The translations under genes and the position numbers were made by a program. A DNA stretch of 64,000 nt from an uncultured Planctomycetota bacterium (lineage in GTDB: Bacteria; Planctomycetota; Planctomycetia; Pirellulales; Thermoguttaceae): positions 1 through 64,000 of the forward strand of contig ONJR01000017.1 in the NCBI GenBank assembly GCA_900318195.1, read 5' to 3'. A model generated the notes under the pieces. That model was not told the origin of the DNA. It searched no databases and saw nothing but the letters and a program-made list of their open reading frames with translations. This document shows positions 9,201 to 18,220 of the stretch, piece by piece; the stretch's first letter is position 1, and each line of letters opens with the position of its first letter.

Positions 9201-9228
9201 TTGTCAAAAGCGCGTTTTTCTGTACAAT
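9201..9228 (+). promoter_or_regulatory. promoter for glnN
   Basis: TTGTCA at 9201-9206 and TACAAT at 9223-9228 with a 16-bp spacer, about 80 bases upstream of the glnN ATG. Confidence 0.6.
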
Positions 9229-9306
9229 TATGCGAAATGAGCGCGTCTGCCCGGATCGAGTCGCCGAGTCGGCGGCGCGCTGTAATACCTTGTCGGAGAA
9301 TTATGC

Positions 9307-11463
9307 ATGACAACGACGAATCGCGCTACTGCGCTGGAAGCTATTTCCAAACGCATTGTTCCCACTAACGACGCGCCGCACGACGGCGACGCGCCTATCG
9401 ACTACTACGGCAAAGACGTCTTTAACGCGAGCGCGATACGCAAATACCTCTCGCGCGGCGCTGCAGAAAAACTACTCGCTACAATTCAGGACGGCGCCAA
9501 GCTGGATCCGTCCGTCGCGGGAGACGTCGCGCACGCTATGAAGGACTGGGCCATTTCGCGCGGCGCGACGCATTTCACGCATTGGTTCCAGCCGATGACG
9601 GGCAGTACGGCGGAAAAGCACGACTCGTTCCTCGATCTCAACGATCAAGGCGAGGCGATCATGACTTTCTCTGGGCACAATCTCGTTAAGAGCGAGCCGG
9701 ACGCCTCTAGCTTTCCTTCCGGCGGACTGCGCTGCACGTTCGAGGCGCGCGGCTATACGGCGTGGGATCCGACTAGTCCCGCGTTCGTCAAACGCAATCC
9801 TCATGGCGCGACGCTGTGTATTCCTTCGATTTTCTGTTCTTACACGGGTCAAATTCTCGACAAGAAGATTCCGCTGTTGCGGTCGATTCAAGTACTGAAG
9901 CAGTCGGTCGCGCGCTTTATGCTAGCGTTCAACGCAGCGCCGGAACACGTTACAATTACGCTCGGCGCGGAGCAGGAGTATTTTCTCATTGATCGCGAAT
10001 TCTATCTGCGCCGTCCCGACCTCATTCAAACCGGTCGCACGCTCTTCGGCTCGCCTCCCGCAAAACATCAGCAACTCGAAGACCACTACTTCGGCGCCAT
10101 TAAGCCGCGCGTCATCAATTTCATGGCGGAGGTCGAAGAAGAGTTGTGGCGACTAGGCGTGCCCGCGAAGACGCGTCACAACGAGGTCGCGCCTGCACAA
10201 TTTGAACTCGCGCCAACTTTTGAAGAACTCAATCTGGCAGTCGATCATAATATGCTAACGATGGAGATACTCAAAAGAGTCGCGGAACGCAACGGACTTG
10301 TGTGTCTCCTTCACGAAAAGCCGTTTGCAGGCGTCAACGGTTCCGGTAAACATAATAACTGGTCCGTTGCTTACGGCGCCCAAAATCTGCTCGATCCTGG
10401 TCCCGATCCTCGCCACAATCTCGTCTTCCTCGCGTTCCTCACAGCAATCATTCGCGCGGTTGATATGCACGGCGACCTCCTACGCACAACGACGGTTACC
10501 GCTGGGAACGATCACCGACTCGGCGCAAATGAAGCGCCTCCGGCGGTCGTGTCAATGTACCTTGGCGAACGACTCTCGGAAACGCTCGAACAAATCGAGC
10601 AAGGGGTCAACGAGGAATATCGCGCTAATCCGAAGCAACTTTTCGTCGGTCTTCAAACGGCGCCTAGTATAACAAGCGACGATTCCGATCGAAATCGCAC
10701 GAGTCCATTGGCGTTCACCGGCAATAAGTTCGAGTTCCGTATGTGCGGCTCGAGTCAATCTTGCGCGGGCTTCAATATGTTCCTAAACGTTGCGGTCGCG
10801 GAATCGCTCGACTTTTTGTCGACGCAAATTGATCGTTTTAAGGACTCCGAAACGTTCGACGCGGATCTTGAAAAGCTACTCGGCAAGATTCTCGCGCGCC
10901 ACAAGCGCATCGTCTACAACGGCAATAACTACACCTCGTCCTGGCTGGAAGAAGCGGCGCGACGCGGACTCCCGAACCTCGCGACGGCGCTCGACGCGCT
11001 CGAACCGTTGCGTAGTAAAGCCAATCAGAAACTCATGAAAGACTACGACGTCTTCACAGAAGAAGAAATGGAGTCGCGGTATGAAATCTTTGTCGAGGAG
11101 TATTTGCGTAAGATTCAGATCGAGGGAGAGGTCGCGCTCGACGTTGCGTCGAATCTCATTCTACCCGTCGCGTTGGAAGAGTACGGGGAACTTGTTAAGG
11201 CGTTAAAATCAGCGCAAGAGATCGGGCTAGAATGCGGGCAGAGCTCGCTACGCGAGACGGCTAACGCGATCGGTAAGAGAGCCGACGAATTGCAGCATAA
11301 TCTCAAGGCGCTCGCCGAGTTTAAGGAAATCACGCCAGAGAATTACCAGGAGTACATCAACATTACTAAGCGCATTCGGGAAGCGGTCGATTCCCTCGAA
11401 ACTCTCGTCGACGACCGCAAATGGCCGTTGCCAAAATATCGCGAGATGCTCTTTATTTACTAA
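9307..11463 (+). CDS. glnN: glutamine synthetase type III
   Basis: A 718-aa enzyme that joins ammonia and glutamate using ATP. The length and motif set are those of the GSIII class, about 250 residues longer than GSI: GAEQEYFLID (metal-binding Glu), NGSGKHNNWS (ATP and glutamate loop) and SPLAFTGNKFEFRMCG. The C-terminal third is helical (LKSAQEIGLE..., LQHNLKALAEF...), as in the GSIII dodecamer. GGAG eight bases before the ATG supports the start. It has its own promoter and a strong terminator, so it is probably expressed alone. No PII or ntr-type site was recognised upstream. Confidence 0.95.
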   Translation: MTTTNRATALEAISKRIVPTNDAPHDGDAPIDYYGKDVFNASAIRKYLSRGAAEKLLATIQDGAKLDPSVAGDVAHAMKDWAISRGATHFTHWFQPMTGSTAEKHDSFLDLNDQGEAIMTFSGHNLVKSEPDASSFPSGGLRCTFEARGYTAWDPTSPAFVKRNPHGATLCIPSIFCSYTGQILDKKIPLLRSIQVLKQSVARFMLAFNAAPEHVTITLGAEQEYFLIDREFYLRRPDLIQTGRTLFGSPPAKHQQLEDHYFGAIKPRVINFMAEVEEELWRLGVPAKTRHNEVAPAQFELAPTFEELNLAVDHNMLTMEILKRVAERNGLVCLLHEKPFAGVNGSGKHNNWSVAYGAQNLLDPGPDPRHNLVFLAFLTAIIRAVDMHGDLLRTTTVTAGNDHRLGANEAPPAVVSMYLGERLSETLEQIEQGVNEEYRANPKQLFVGLQTAPSITSDDSDRNRTSPLAFTGNKFEFRMCGSSQSCAGFNMFLNVAVAESLDFLSTQIDRFKDSETFDADLEKLLGKILARHKRIVYNGNNYTSSWLEEAARRGLPNLATALDALEPLRSKANQKLMKDYDVFTEEEMESRYEIFVEEYLRKIQIEGEVALDVASNLILPVALEEYGELVKALKSAQEIGLECGQSSLRETANAIGKRADELQHNLKALAEFKEITPENYQEYINITKRIREAVDSLETLVDDRKWPLPKYREMLFIY

Positions 11464-11488
11464 GTTAGCTTACCCATGCAATCAACGC

Positions 11489-11519
11489 GCGTCCAGACGC
11501 TCTTGCAACGTCTGGGCGC
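11489..11519 (+). terminator. terminator after glnN
   Basis: An 11-bp stem GCGTCCAGACG/CGTCTGGGCGC (one G-T pair), 9-nt loop, followed by TTTCTTGCTTTT. It also separates glnN from the convergent gene at 11542. Confidence 0.75.
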
Positions 11520-11541
11520 TTTCTTGCTTTTCGTCGCGAAG

Positions 11542-12285
11542 CTACGCGACTTTGCGATCGCCTGTCGTTTCGTGCGCATGGTTAGAAGCGTCGACGAAAT
11601 GCCGCAAAATTGACCTGTCGCTCTCCGTCGCGAGCGCGGCGTCTAGCTCGGTCTCTACCTGATCGATAGGTTGAATCGATTCGCGCGCGGCGGACGGCGC
11701 GGCGTTCTTCGTCGGCGGCGCTTCGAACTCGCGCTCCTCCTTGCTCTCTTCGCGAGCGCTCGCTTCATCATCGCGAATCGCCGCTTTTTCAAGAGCGATC
11801 TCCTCGCGCCAGAAGTCGGAATCTTCCAGCTTTTCAAGCTCGCGGAGCGTACGGCGCGCGTCCTCAAAACGTTCAGTATGCCGGAATAACGTCGCCATCA
11901 TGAGAAGCGCGTCGACGTCGTACGGATTTTTCTTCAACACAGATTTCAGACAGCACTCCGTCTCGAACCAATTACCGCGAAGATAGTGAGTTTGAGCTTC
12001 CAAGAAATAACGCCCCTGAGCGTCGTAATTCTTCGTTCGTTCGTACTTCTTCAACTTAGACGCTGCAATTGCGCTAAGCGTCAGGTGCGTCAGCGCGAGA
12101 AAAACGTACGAACCGACGCGCGCAAAATGCGGCATGAAGTCAAGCCAATAGAAATTCGAAACGAGTAGAGTCTGGAGAACGGCGCCATAAATCAGCGCAA
12201 TAAACAACTGACTCCAAAGACCGTAATAAACCGCGCCCGTCGAACCGGGCCACAGGAAAAAAAGCGGTTTAAATAACGGTCTCAT
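11542..12285 (-). CDS. membrane protein with TPR repeats
   Basis: A 247-aa protein of unknown function. Two hydrophobic segments lie near the N terminus (about residues 20-42 and 55-75). A TPR-like helical region follows (YFLEAQTHYLRGNWFETECCLKSVL, NPYDVDALLMMATLFRHTERFEDARRTL, about residues 95-165), then an acidic, Ala/Glu-rich disordered tail. This suggests a membrane-anchored scaffold facing the cytoplasm. GGAG seven bases before the ATG supports the start. It is convergent with glnN and divergent from the Sua5 fusion. Confidence 0.7.
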   Translation of the reverse strand: MRPLFKPLFFLWPGSTGAVYYGLWSQLFIALIYGAVLQTLLVSNFYWLDFMPHFARVGSYVFLALTHLTLSAIAASKLKKYERTKNYDAQGRYFLEAQTHYLRGNWFETECCLKSVLKKNPYDVDALLMMATLFRHTERFEDARRTLRELEKLEDSDFWREEIALEKAAIRDDEASAREESKEEREFEAPPTKNAAPSAARESIQPIDQVETELDAALATESDRSILRHFVDASNHAHETTGDRKVA

Positions 12286-12419
12286 TGGTTTGCTCCATGT
12301 TAAGTAAAACGAACGCTACGACGACTCCTTTCGCCGTGCGACGAACTATACTCTTAATGCTCGCGCGAGTCAACGCCAATCATAGCCCTCGACCAGCAGT
12401 CGCATATACGTTGCCTCTC

Positions 12420-12447
12420 TTGACCAAAACGGCATTTATAGTACTCT
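12420..12447 (+). promoter_or_regulatory. possible promoter for the sua5 fusion and apt
   Basis: TTGACC (12420-12425) and TACTCT (12442-12447), 16-bp spacer, about 85 bases before the predicted start. The -10 is a poor match. Confidence 0.35.
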
Positions 12448-12531
12448 ATATTATGTGGCGCTCAATTGTGTCGACCACAATGAAACGCGCGCGGCGCCAT
12501 GAATCGCGACCTGGGGAGTTCAATCAAAATC

Positions 12532-13641
12532 ATGCCAAAAACAGAAGTTGTCGACCTTTCGACCAATGCGGATAATCAATCGGCGGTAGCAAAGTGCGTC
12601 GAACTCTTGCGCGCGAGCGGAGTCGCCGTCGTTCCAACGGAAACCGTATATGGCGTCGCCGCTAGACTCGCAGATTACGACGCGATACAAAAGCTCATGC
12701 GCGCGAAAAATCGCGACGAGCGAAGAACGCTCGCCGTCGCCGTCAACAACTGGAAGACGGCGTCTCTCTACACAGACTGTAGATCAAAATTCGCAGAGAA
12801 ACTCGCAAGGCTATACTGGCCCGGTCCGTTAACGCTCATTATGCCTTCAAACGAACGCGTCGAAGATTTACCAACGGCAACGCGCGAACTCGTCGCGCCT
12901 GTCGGTTTCATTGGACTGCGCGCGCCTAGAAACGAATTTCTAATCGACGTCTTGAATCAATTAGGCGAACCGATCGTTCTAACAAGCGCCAATCTCTCCG
13001 GCGAGCCGCCGACAACTAACGCGCAAGGCGCGCTACGCGCTTTAAACGGTCGCGTTGACTTAATCGTGAACGGAGGCGCGACGCCTATTGGCGTACCCTC
13101 GACCGTCGCGCGAATTATGGGATATGAGGTCGAGATTTTGCGCGAGGGCGAAATTACGCGCGACGCGTTACGAGAAGCGGCGCGCAAGACGATTCTCTTC
13201 ATATGCGACGCCAATACCTGCCGCAGCGTCATAGCGGAAGCGCTGTGTAAAAAAATCGTCGCAGAACGCGTCGGCGACGCGCGCGCGAGAGAGTATAAGA
13301 TCATTTCAGCTGGCGTTGACGCTTTTACTGGAGACGCGCCAACGCAAGTTGCTTGCGAAACTCTTGAGAGTAATTATAATATCTCAATAGCTGGAAGCCG
13401 TTCGCGCAGAATTCACTATCGGTTGCTCGACGAAGCTGACTTAATCTACTGCATGGACGAATCCCAACGTCAAGCGACGCTCAAACTTGATCCAAACTGC
13501 GAGTCGCGAATTCGAATACTTGACCCCAGCGGACGCGAAATCAAGCTGTCGTCGGCGAACAAGAGCTCGGAGGTTCTGCTGTGCGCGCTACGCGTCGAAG
13601 AGGCTCTGACGCAAAGAATGACTGAAATACTTGAGCGATAA
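12532..13641 (+). CDS. L-threonylcarbamoyladenylate synthase (Sua5/YrdC) fused to low-molecular-weight tyrosine phosphatase
   Basis: A 369-aa two-domain protein. Residues 1-215 are YrdC/Sua5, making threonylcarbamoyl-AMP for the t6A base of ANN-reading tRNAs: VVPTETVYGVAA, KNRDERR, WPGPLTLIMP, LTSANLSGEPP, PSTVARI. Residues 220-369 are an LMW-PTP-like domain with the P-loop CDANTCRS (C-x5-R) and a late Asp in ILDPSG, so phosphatase activity is plausible. The usual P-loop glycine is Ala here. The start at 12532 matches the family; an ATG at 12499 adds eleven residues. The end overlaps the possible TTG start of apt, suggesting co-transcription. The phosphatase substrate (protein phosphotyrosine or arginine) cannot be told. 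Confidence 0.85.
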   Translation: MPKTEVVDLSTNADNQSAVAKCVELLRASGVAVVPTETVYGVAARLADYDAIQKLMRAKNRDERRTLAVAVNNWKTASLYTDCRSKFAEKLARLYWPGPLTLIMPSNERVEDLPTATRELVAPVGFIGLRAPRNEFLIDVLNQLGEPIVLTSANLSGEPPTTNAQGALRALNGRVDLIVNGGATPIGVPSTVARIMGYEVEILREGEITRDALREAARKTILFICDANTCRSVIAEALCKKIVAERVGDARAREYKIISAGVDAFTGDAPTQVACETLESNYNISIAGSRSRRIHYRLLDEADLIYCMDESQRQATLKLDPNCESRIRILDPSGREIKLSSANKSSEVLLCALRVEEALTQRMTEILER

Positions 13642-13678
13642 CCACCAACCGCGCTTTGAAACGCAAGCGAAAGCCAAA

Positions 13679-14206
13679 ATGAAACCTTTAATCGAATACA
13701 TTCGCACTATTCCGGACGTTCCTAAACCTGGAATACTCTTCCGCGATATTATGCCGCTTATACAAGACGGCGACGCTTATCGTCAAGCGGTCGACTCCTT
13801 AACGGAAGGAATCAAACCGTGGGGCGCAATCGATAAAATAGCGGCGCCGGAGGCGCGAGGGTTCATCTTCGCCGGCGCGCTTGCGTATCAGTTGGGGATC
13901 GGCGTCGTACCCTTGCGCAAGCCGGGTAAGTTGCCCTTCGACACGATTTCGATCGACTACGACCTGGAGTATGGCTCTAATACGATCGAAATGCACAAGG
14001 ACGCCGTTCTACCGGGAGAAAGAGTTGTCATTTTAGACGACTTGCTCGCGACAGGCGGCACCGTCGCCGCGTGTCGAAAACTATTGGAATCTATCGGCGC
14101 TAACGTCGTCGGCGCCGCCTTTCTAATTGAACTCGTCGACCTAAAGGGACGCGATAAGCTGGTCGATCTGCCGGTCTTTGCCCCAATCGTTTTTGAAGGC
14201 GAGTAG
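13679..14206 (+). CDS. apt: adenine phosphoribosyltransferase
   Basis: A 175-aa purine salvage enzyme converting adenine and PRPP to AMP. The N terminus KPLIEYIRTIPDVPKPGILF is the family hallmark, and the PRPP loop is VVILDDLLATGGT (about residues 117-129). EARGF at about residue 58 is the base-binding region. The ATG at 13679 gives the usual Apt length; an alternative TTG at 13631 overlaps the preceding gene and adds 16 unlikely residues. It follows the Sua5 fusion and is probably in the same transcript. Confidence 0.92.
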   Translation: MKPLIEYIRTIPDVPKPGILFRDIMPLIQDGDAYRQAVDSLTEGIKPWGAIDKIAAPEARGFIFAGALAYQLGIGVVPLRKPGKLPFDTISIDYDLEYGSNTIEMHKDAVLPGERVVILDDLLATGGTVAACRKLLESIGANVVGAAFLIELVDLKGRDKLVDLPVFAPIVFEGE

Positions 14207-14314
14207 GTTCAATGCTCACTTTTAAAGATATTTGCTTAAGATCGCCCGTTAAAACGCCGATAAAACTCGAGGTTTATTCACTTTGTCAACATTGAACGTT
14301 ACGCGCGCTTACAT

Positions 14315-14332
14315 AACGCTACGCGTAGCGTT
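14315..14332. repeat. 18-bp perfect palindrome upstream of the cysteine synthase gene
   Basis: AACGCTACGCGTAGCGTT is a perfect palindrome 27 bases before the start codon at 14359. It could be an operator for a dimeric repressor, or a short RNA hairpin. No regulator can be named. Confidence 0.45.
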
Positions 14333-14358
14333 CGCTATCCCACAGGCATGAGACAATA

Positions 14359-15384
14359 ATGGACGCGCTAAAAAGATTGGATGGAATCGACAGCCTCGTC
14401 GGCTCGACTCCCTTGTTGAAAATTGACCTTCTGTGGCAGGGAAAACCGCGGTCAGTCTTCGCGAAAGCCGAGTACCTCAATCTAACCGGCTCGATTAAAG
14501 ACCGTATGGCAGCGCATATTCTACGTAAAGGACTCATGTCGGGAGAACTCAAACAGGGTTCCACTATCGTTGAAGCAACGAGCGGCAATACCGGAGTTTC
14601 CTTCTCCGCGTTGGGAAGACTTATCGGATGTAACGTCGTTATTTTCATGCCCGACTGGATGTCAATCGAACGAATTAATCTCATGAAGGCGTATGGCGCC
14701 GACGTAAGGTTAGTCTCACGCGAAGAAGGCGGATTTAAGGGCTCGATTGAACGCGCTGAACAAATGAAGCGCGAGGATCCAGAACACGTCTTTCTGCCGC
14801 GACAGTTCGATAACGAAGACAACTGCGAGGCGCATTATCTTTCGACTGGTCCAGAAATAGTCGTTCAGCTAGCGAAATTGCATCGTCGACCGGACGCGTT
14901 CGTCGCCGGCGTTGGCACGGGCGGCACCGTAATGGGGTGCGGGCGCTTTATTCGTCAACTATTTCCAGACGCGAAGATCCATCCTTTGGAGCCGTCTAGT
15001 TCCCCTACCCTTTCGACCGGTTATAAAATCGGTTTCCACCGCATCCAGGGTATTTCGGACGAATTCATTCCGGCAATTCTGAAACTTAGCGAGCTGGACT
15101 CTGTCGTGAACGTCGATGACGGCGACGCGATCATAGCGGCGCAAACACTGTCGCGTAATCTTGGGCTCGGGGTCGGTATTTCAGCAGGCGGCAACTTCTT
15201 GGGCGCGCTCAAGCTTCTGAACGCCATGCCGGAAGAACAAGCTCGAGAAGCGACTGTCGTAACTGTGTTCGTCGACGACAACAAGAAATATCTCTCGACC
15301 GACTACTCGAAAGTAGAAGAGCTCAAAGAGGGCTTTCTTATGCCGGAAATTGAACTCCTGCAGGTTTCCTCGGTCGGCGTTTAG
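14359..15384 (+). CDS. cysteine synthase family PLP-dependent enzyme
   Basis: A 341-aa fold-type II PLP enzyme. The Schiff-base lysine sits in NLTGSIKDRMA (about residue 46), the substrate loop is ATSGNTGVSF, and the phosphate-binding loop is VGTGGTVMGCG. The standard activity is O-acetylserine + sulfide to cysteine. The sequence has a longer tail than CysK (about 310 aa) and the unusual HPLEPSSSPTLSTG where CysK has EP-ES-P. It could therefore be a CysK/CysM paralogue or a cystathionine-synthase-like enzyme. No strong Shine-Dalgarno is seen. It is monocistronic, ending at a strong terminator. Confidence 0.85.
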   Translation: MDALKRLDGIDSLVGSTPLLKIDLLWQGKPRSVFAKAEYLNLTGSIKDRMAAHILRKGLMSGELKQGSTIVEATSGNTGVSFSALGRLIGCNVVIFMPDWMSIERINLMKAYGADVRLVSREEGGFKGSIERAEQMKREDPEHVFLPRQFDNEDNCEAHYLSTGPEIVVQLAKLHRRPDAFVAGVGTGGTVMGCGRFIRQLFPDAKIHPLEPSSSPTLSTGYKIGFHRIQGISDEFIPAILKLSELDSVVNVDDGDAIIAAQTLSRNLGLGVGISAGGNFLGALKLLNAMPEEQAREATVVTVFVDDNKKYLSTDYSKVEELKEGFLMPEIELLQVSSVGV

Positions 15385-15411
15385 TTTTTCTATTGTCGCG
15401 CAATAATTGAA

Positions 15412-15446
15412 GAGCGCGCCCATCTTATTCCAAGATGGGCGCGCTC
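15412..15446. terminator. bidirectional terminator
   Basis: A perfect 15-bp stem GAGCGCGCCCATCTT/AAGATGGGCGCGCTC with a 5-nt loop, between convergent genes ending at 15384 and 15477. T-rich bases lie on both sides. Confidence 0.8.
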
Positions 15447-15476
15447 GATTTGCAATGCGCGCGTCAGACTCTAAGA

Positions 15477-17504
15477 TTACTCAAACGCGATCGAATCGAA
15501 ACCAAGCATCTCGCCGATCGACTTCTCATTGCGACCAACTAACTCGACAGTAAGCGTTCCCGTTTCAGTCGTCGTCTCGGGTATGGCGAGCCGAACGGTT
15601 CGATGAATTACGTCCGGCGTATTAAAGAAGTCGATCGGCTTGCCGACTTTCTCGCCGTTCCAGTAGAATTGCGCGACGCCATAGTCGCGCGCGCAACACG
15701 CGCCGAGTACGAGCGTCTTTTTACCAGGCTCGACCTTCGTTACTTCAAGCGTCATTTGATCGCCTGGTTTTCCGTCGCGCCACCAGATCTGCTTGTCTTC
15801 CACCCATGAGAAACCGTTCTTGGTAAACCCTTGCATATTTTGAACGCTTGCGCTACCAGACGCGTTCGGACTGAGCCCGACGAATTTGAAATCGCGAAAT
15901 TGTATTGAGAATGGGCACTTATACGCAACCGGCTCCGCTATTTCGTCCTCGAACTCGTCTCGATCAGGTCCGACGCCATCAACAATCGCCGCGCCCGCAG
16001 CGCCGTACCAGAACGTCGTTACCGCATAGTCGACCGTCGTCGTCGCCCAGTGCCAGATTTCAATATCGAACTGGAAACGCTTCGTAAAAGGAATACCGTC
16101 GAGCAAACGGTAACGCGCGTTCGTCGTATTACCGAAGTTGCCAGGTCCTTCGCAACGCGGTTGCGCGTGGAAAGGAGAATCAAAACGTTCCGGACAACAC
16201 CATGCGTAACCGTAGTAGTCCTCTGTGCCCGTACCGAAATGAGACGGGAAATCTTCGCCGTCAACGTAAATCTTTTCGTCCCCTTCACCCCACCATTCCG
16301 TCACAGGATTGACAATGGAGAGGACGTCGCCGACGTACAGCCCGGCGCCCTGCAGGGTCGTATAGTTCCAATCGCGCGCGCCTGCGCCGCCCTGCGTCGC
16401 GATTCCACGCTCCTGACGCCAATTTGCGTGGAAATACATTAAATCGTCCGTCCAAGGCGTCTTTTCATAAGAGACGGCATAGTCGACGTCAACTTCCTGC
16501 TCGCCGAAATTCAGGAAGGAGACGCGCGCCTCGTGCGCGTACGGCATACGCCAGTACGATTTAAAGGTTCCGTCGCCGCGCGCCTCGCTATACCACGAGC
16601 GGTAGGGATTGAGACCTACCCCGGCGCCGAAAAATTCGCCGACCGGCGCCCAAACAGTTTCCTCGCCGTCGAACTCTATCATAATAGCCACCTGTCGCGA
16701 CGCCAACGCGAGATCGGAAGCGCTAAGTTTAACCTCTAGTTCCGTTATCGCGCCCGAGCCGAAAATACGATGCGCGCCGTAAAGACCGTCGAGCATTTCA
16801 GAAGGAATATGACGTTTAAAACCCTGGCGTTCGCTATTCGCGCTATGCAAATGGAGTTCGGGATTAAGGAGTCGTTCGGTCGTCGCCGCCAGCTTATCGC
16901 GTTGTGCCGCGAGTTGTTCGAGTGAAAAAGATTCTACCTCGACGCCGGGCTCGTAAGCGCGATAGTTGATCTGATAATACAGCGTCCGTTGGGTCGGCAT
17001 TTGATCGCACGTTATCTTAATTGACTTTGCGTAAGGGATCGGCAGATAGAGATTGCGCCCGCGCGACGTCTCCTCCGACAAGGGCGCGCCGACCAATGCG
17101 TCGCCGCCGATGAAATCCGCAATCTTACCGCTAAACGTCGGTTCGCTCGACCCGTCGACGTACACGTATACGTTACTGAGGTACTGACCGGCGGTAATCC
17201 ACCATCTCACAATCGCTCCCGGTCCCTGAGCTTCCATAAGAACCCACTCTTCACGCTCGCCGTTCTTTTCTGAGCGCAGAAAATTACTCGCGTCGTTATT
17301 AGCGAACCAGTTTTCGTTCACGCTCTTTGACGCACGGTCGTAACTGCTGAACTGGCGGCAGACGTAATTCGGGCGACGCGTTACGGCGGAGCGATCTGTC
17401 ATTTCATCGAGCAGACTACCGAGCGAGACCGTCTGACCTAAGATGGCGCCAACCTGAGAAAGAGTCGTCGCAAGCGTTAAAAGAAAGAGTAAAATTCGAG
17501 TCAT
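15477..17504 (-). CDS. secreted DUF2961 / GH172-type glycosidase
   Basis: A 675-aa exported protein. The ATG at 17504 has AAGGA five bases upstream and starts the signal peptide (MTRILLFLLTLATTLSQVG). The DUF2961 hallmarks follow: GPGAIVRWWIT (about residue 98), LPIPYAKSIKI, and GEGDEKIYVDGEDFPSHFGTG then TEDYYGYAW in the middle, with an acidic metal-binding cluster and the catalytic Glu region. GH172 enzymes act on alpha-fructofuranosides or D-arabinan. The C-terminal third looks like a second jelly-roll. It probably acts outside the cytoplasm on plant or microbial glycans, and is monocistronic. Confidence 0.85.
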   Translation of the reverse strand: MTRILLFLLTLATTLSQVGAILGQTVSLGSLLDEMTDRSAVTRRPNYVCRQFSSYDRASKSVNENWFANNDASNFLRSEKNGEREEWVLMEAQGPGAIVRWWITAGQYLSNVYVYVDGSSEPTFSGKIADFIGGDALVGAPLSEETSRGRNLYLPIPYAKSIKITCDQMPTQRTLYYQINYRAYEPGVEVESFSLEQLAAQRDKLAATTERLLNPELHLHSANSERQGFKRHIPSEMLDGLYGAHRIFGSGAITELEVKLSASDLALASRQVAIMIEFDGEETVWAPVGEFFGAGVGLNPYRSWYSEARGDGTFKSYWRMPYAHEARVSFLNFGEQEVDVDYAVSYEKTPWTDDLMYFHANWRQERGIATQGGAGARDWNYTTLQGAGLYVGDVLSIVNPVTEWWGEGDEKIYVDGEDFPSHFGTGTEDYYGYAWCCPERFDSPFHAQPRCEGPGNFGNTTNARYRLLDGIPFTKRFQFDIEIWHWATTTVDYAVTTFWYGAAGAAIVDGVGPDRDEFEDEIAEPVAYKCPFSIQFRDFKFVGLSPNASGSASVQNMQGFTKNGFSWVEDKQIWWRDGKPGDQMTLEVTKVEPGKKTLVLGACCARDYGVAQFYWNGEKVGKPIDFFNTPDVIHRTVRLAIPETTTETGTLTVELVGRNEKSIGEMLGFDSIAFE

Positions 17505-17604
17505 AGCGTTCCTTATATCAAAAGACCAGTTGGTAAAAAGAATTGTCGACGTCTTATCAAACCGCACGACGCGGTTCTTGCGCGCTCAATTATAACAGAT
17601 AGCA

Positions 17605-17644
17605 AAATAAAAAACAGCCGCCTTCACAAGTTGGAAGACGACTG
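17605..17644 (-). terminator. terminator of the 65-aa gene
   Basis: On the minus strand a 10-bp stem CAGTCGTCTT/AAGGCGGCTG closes a 10-nt loop and is followed directly by TTTTTTATTTT. A clear intrinsic terminator. Confidence 0.85.
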
Positions 17645-17670
17645 CCGTCTTGCGCGAACAACCGCTAATT

Positions 17671-17868
17671 TTACGGGCGCGTGTGGATAGTCGCTAAGTA
17701 CTCTACGATCGACGAGCGCGCTTGCGACCATTCGCGCGCGTAATCGACATGATTCAGATTCAACATTCTCGCGACCTGTTCGTGCCCCATACGGTCGGCG
17801 AAATGGAACGCAACAATCGAACGCTGAATCGGACTCATCGTCTTAAGAAACGATGAAACTCTGAACAT
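17671..17868 (-). CDS. small sigma-70 region 4-like helix-turn-helix protein
   Basis: A 65-aa protein consisting almost only of a fold like sigma factor region 4: SPIQRSIVAFHFADRMGHEQ then VARMLNLNH and YAREWSQARSSIVEYL, matching the xLPxxxRxxxxLxxxxGxsxxEIAxxLxIxxxxVxxxxxRA pattern. It has no region 2 or other sigma domain. GGAG nine bases before the ATG, its own promoter and its own intrinsic terminator argue that it is real. It could be an anti-sigma-like or accessory DNA-binding protein; function unknown. Confidence 0.65.
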   Translation of the reverse strand: MFRVSSFLKTMSPIQRSIVAFHFADRMGHEQVARMLNLNHVDYAREWSQARSSIVEYLATIHTRP

Positions 17869-17997
17869 TGTGTCGTCTCCATCTAAAAGAGTCTCAATAG
17901 CGCGTTATAAGAGCCGTTCCGCGAAAGATTCTCACACGAGAACAAACACTGTGGAAGGAAGCGCTACAAAACACGTTAAAACAATCATTTCGTCGAT

Positions 17998-18025
17998 ATT
18001 GTACCGGAGAGCGCTAAAATAGCAA
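17998..18025 (-). promoter_or_regulatory. promoter for the 65-aa gene
   Basis: On the minus strand TTGCTA (18025-18020) and TACAAT (18003-17998) with a 16-bp spacer, giving a leader of about 120 nt. The rest of the 352-base gap 17869-18220 holds only this and the aroF terminator. Confidence 0.6.
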
Positions 18026-18154
18026 GTGATAAAACTTAAAATTGCAAAAGAAATCTCTTTTAACGTCAGAAATAAAATCTAGACGTTAAAAATCACACGG
18101 TTACCGCAACCAAAGTAAGATTGTGGCGACAGGAAAAGCGCGCAAAACACCCGG

Positions 18155-18184
18155 AGGATCGACGCAAGAGAAAGCGTCGATCCT
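18155..18184 (-). terminator. hairpin after aroF
   Basis: An 11-bp perfect stem AGGATCGACGC/GCGTCGATCCT with an 8-nt loop, 37 bases after the aroF stop. The T run beyond it on the minus strand is short (TGTTTTG). Confidence 0.65.
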
Positions 18185-18220
18185 TAAGCTGGGCGATAAA
18201 CGTTCTCTGCAAGCTACGCG

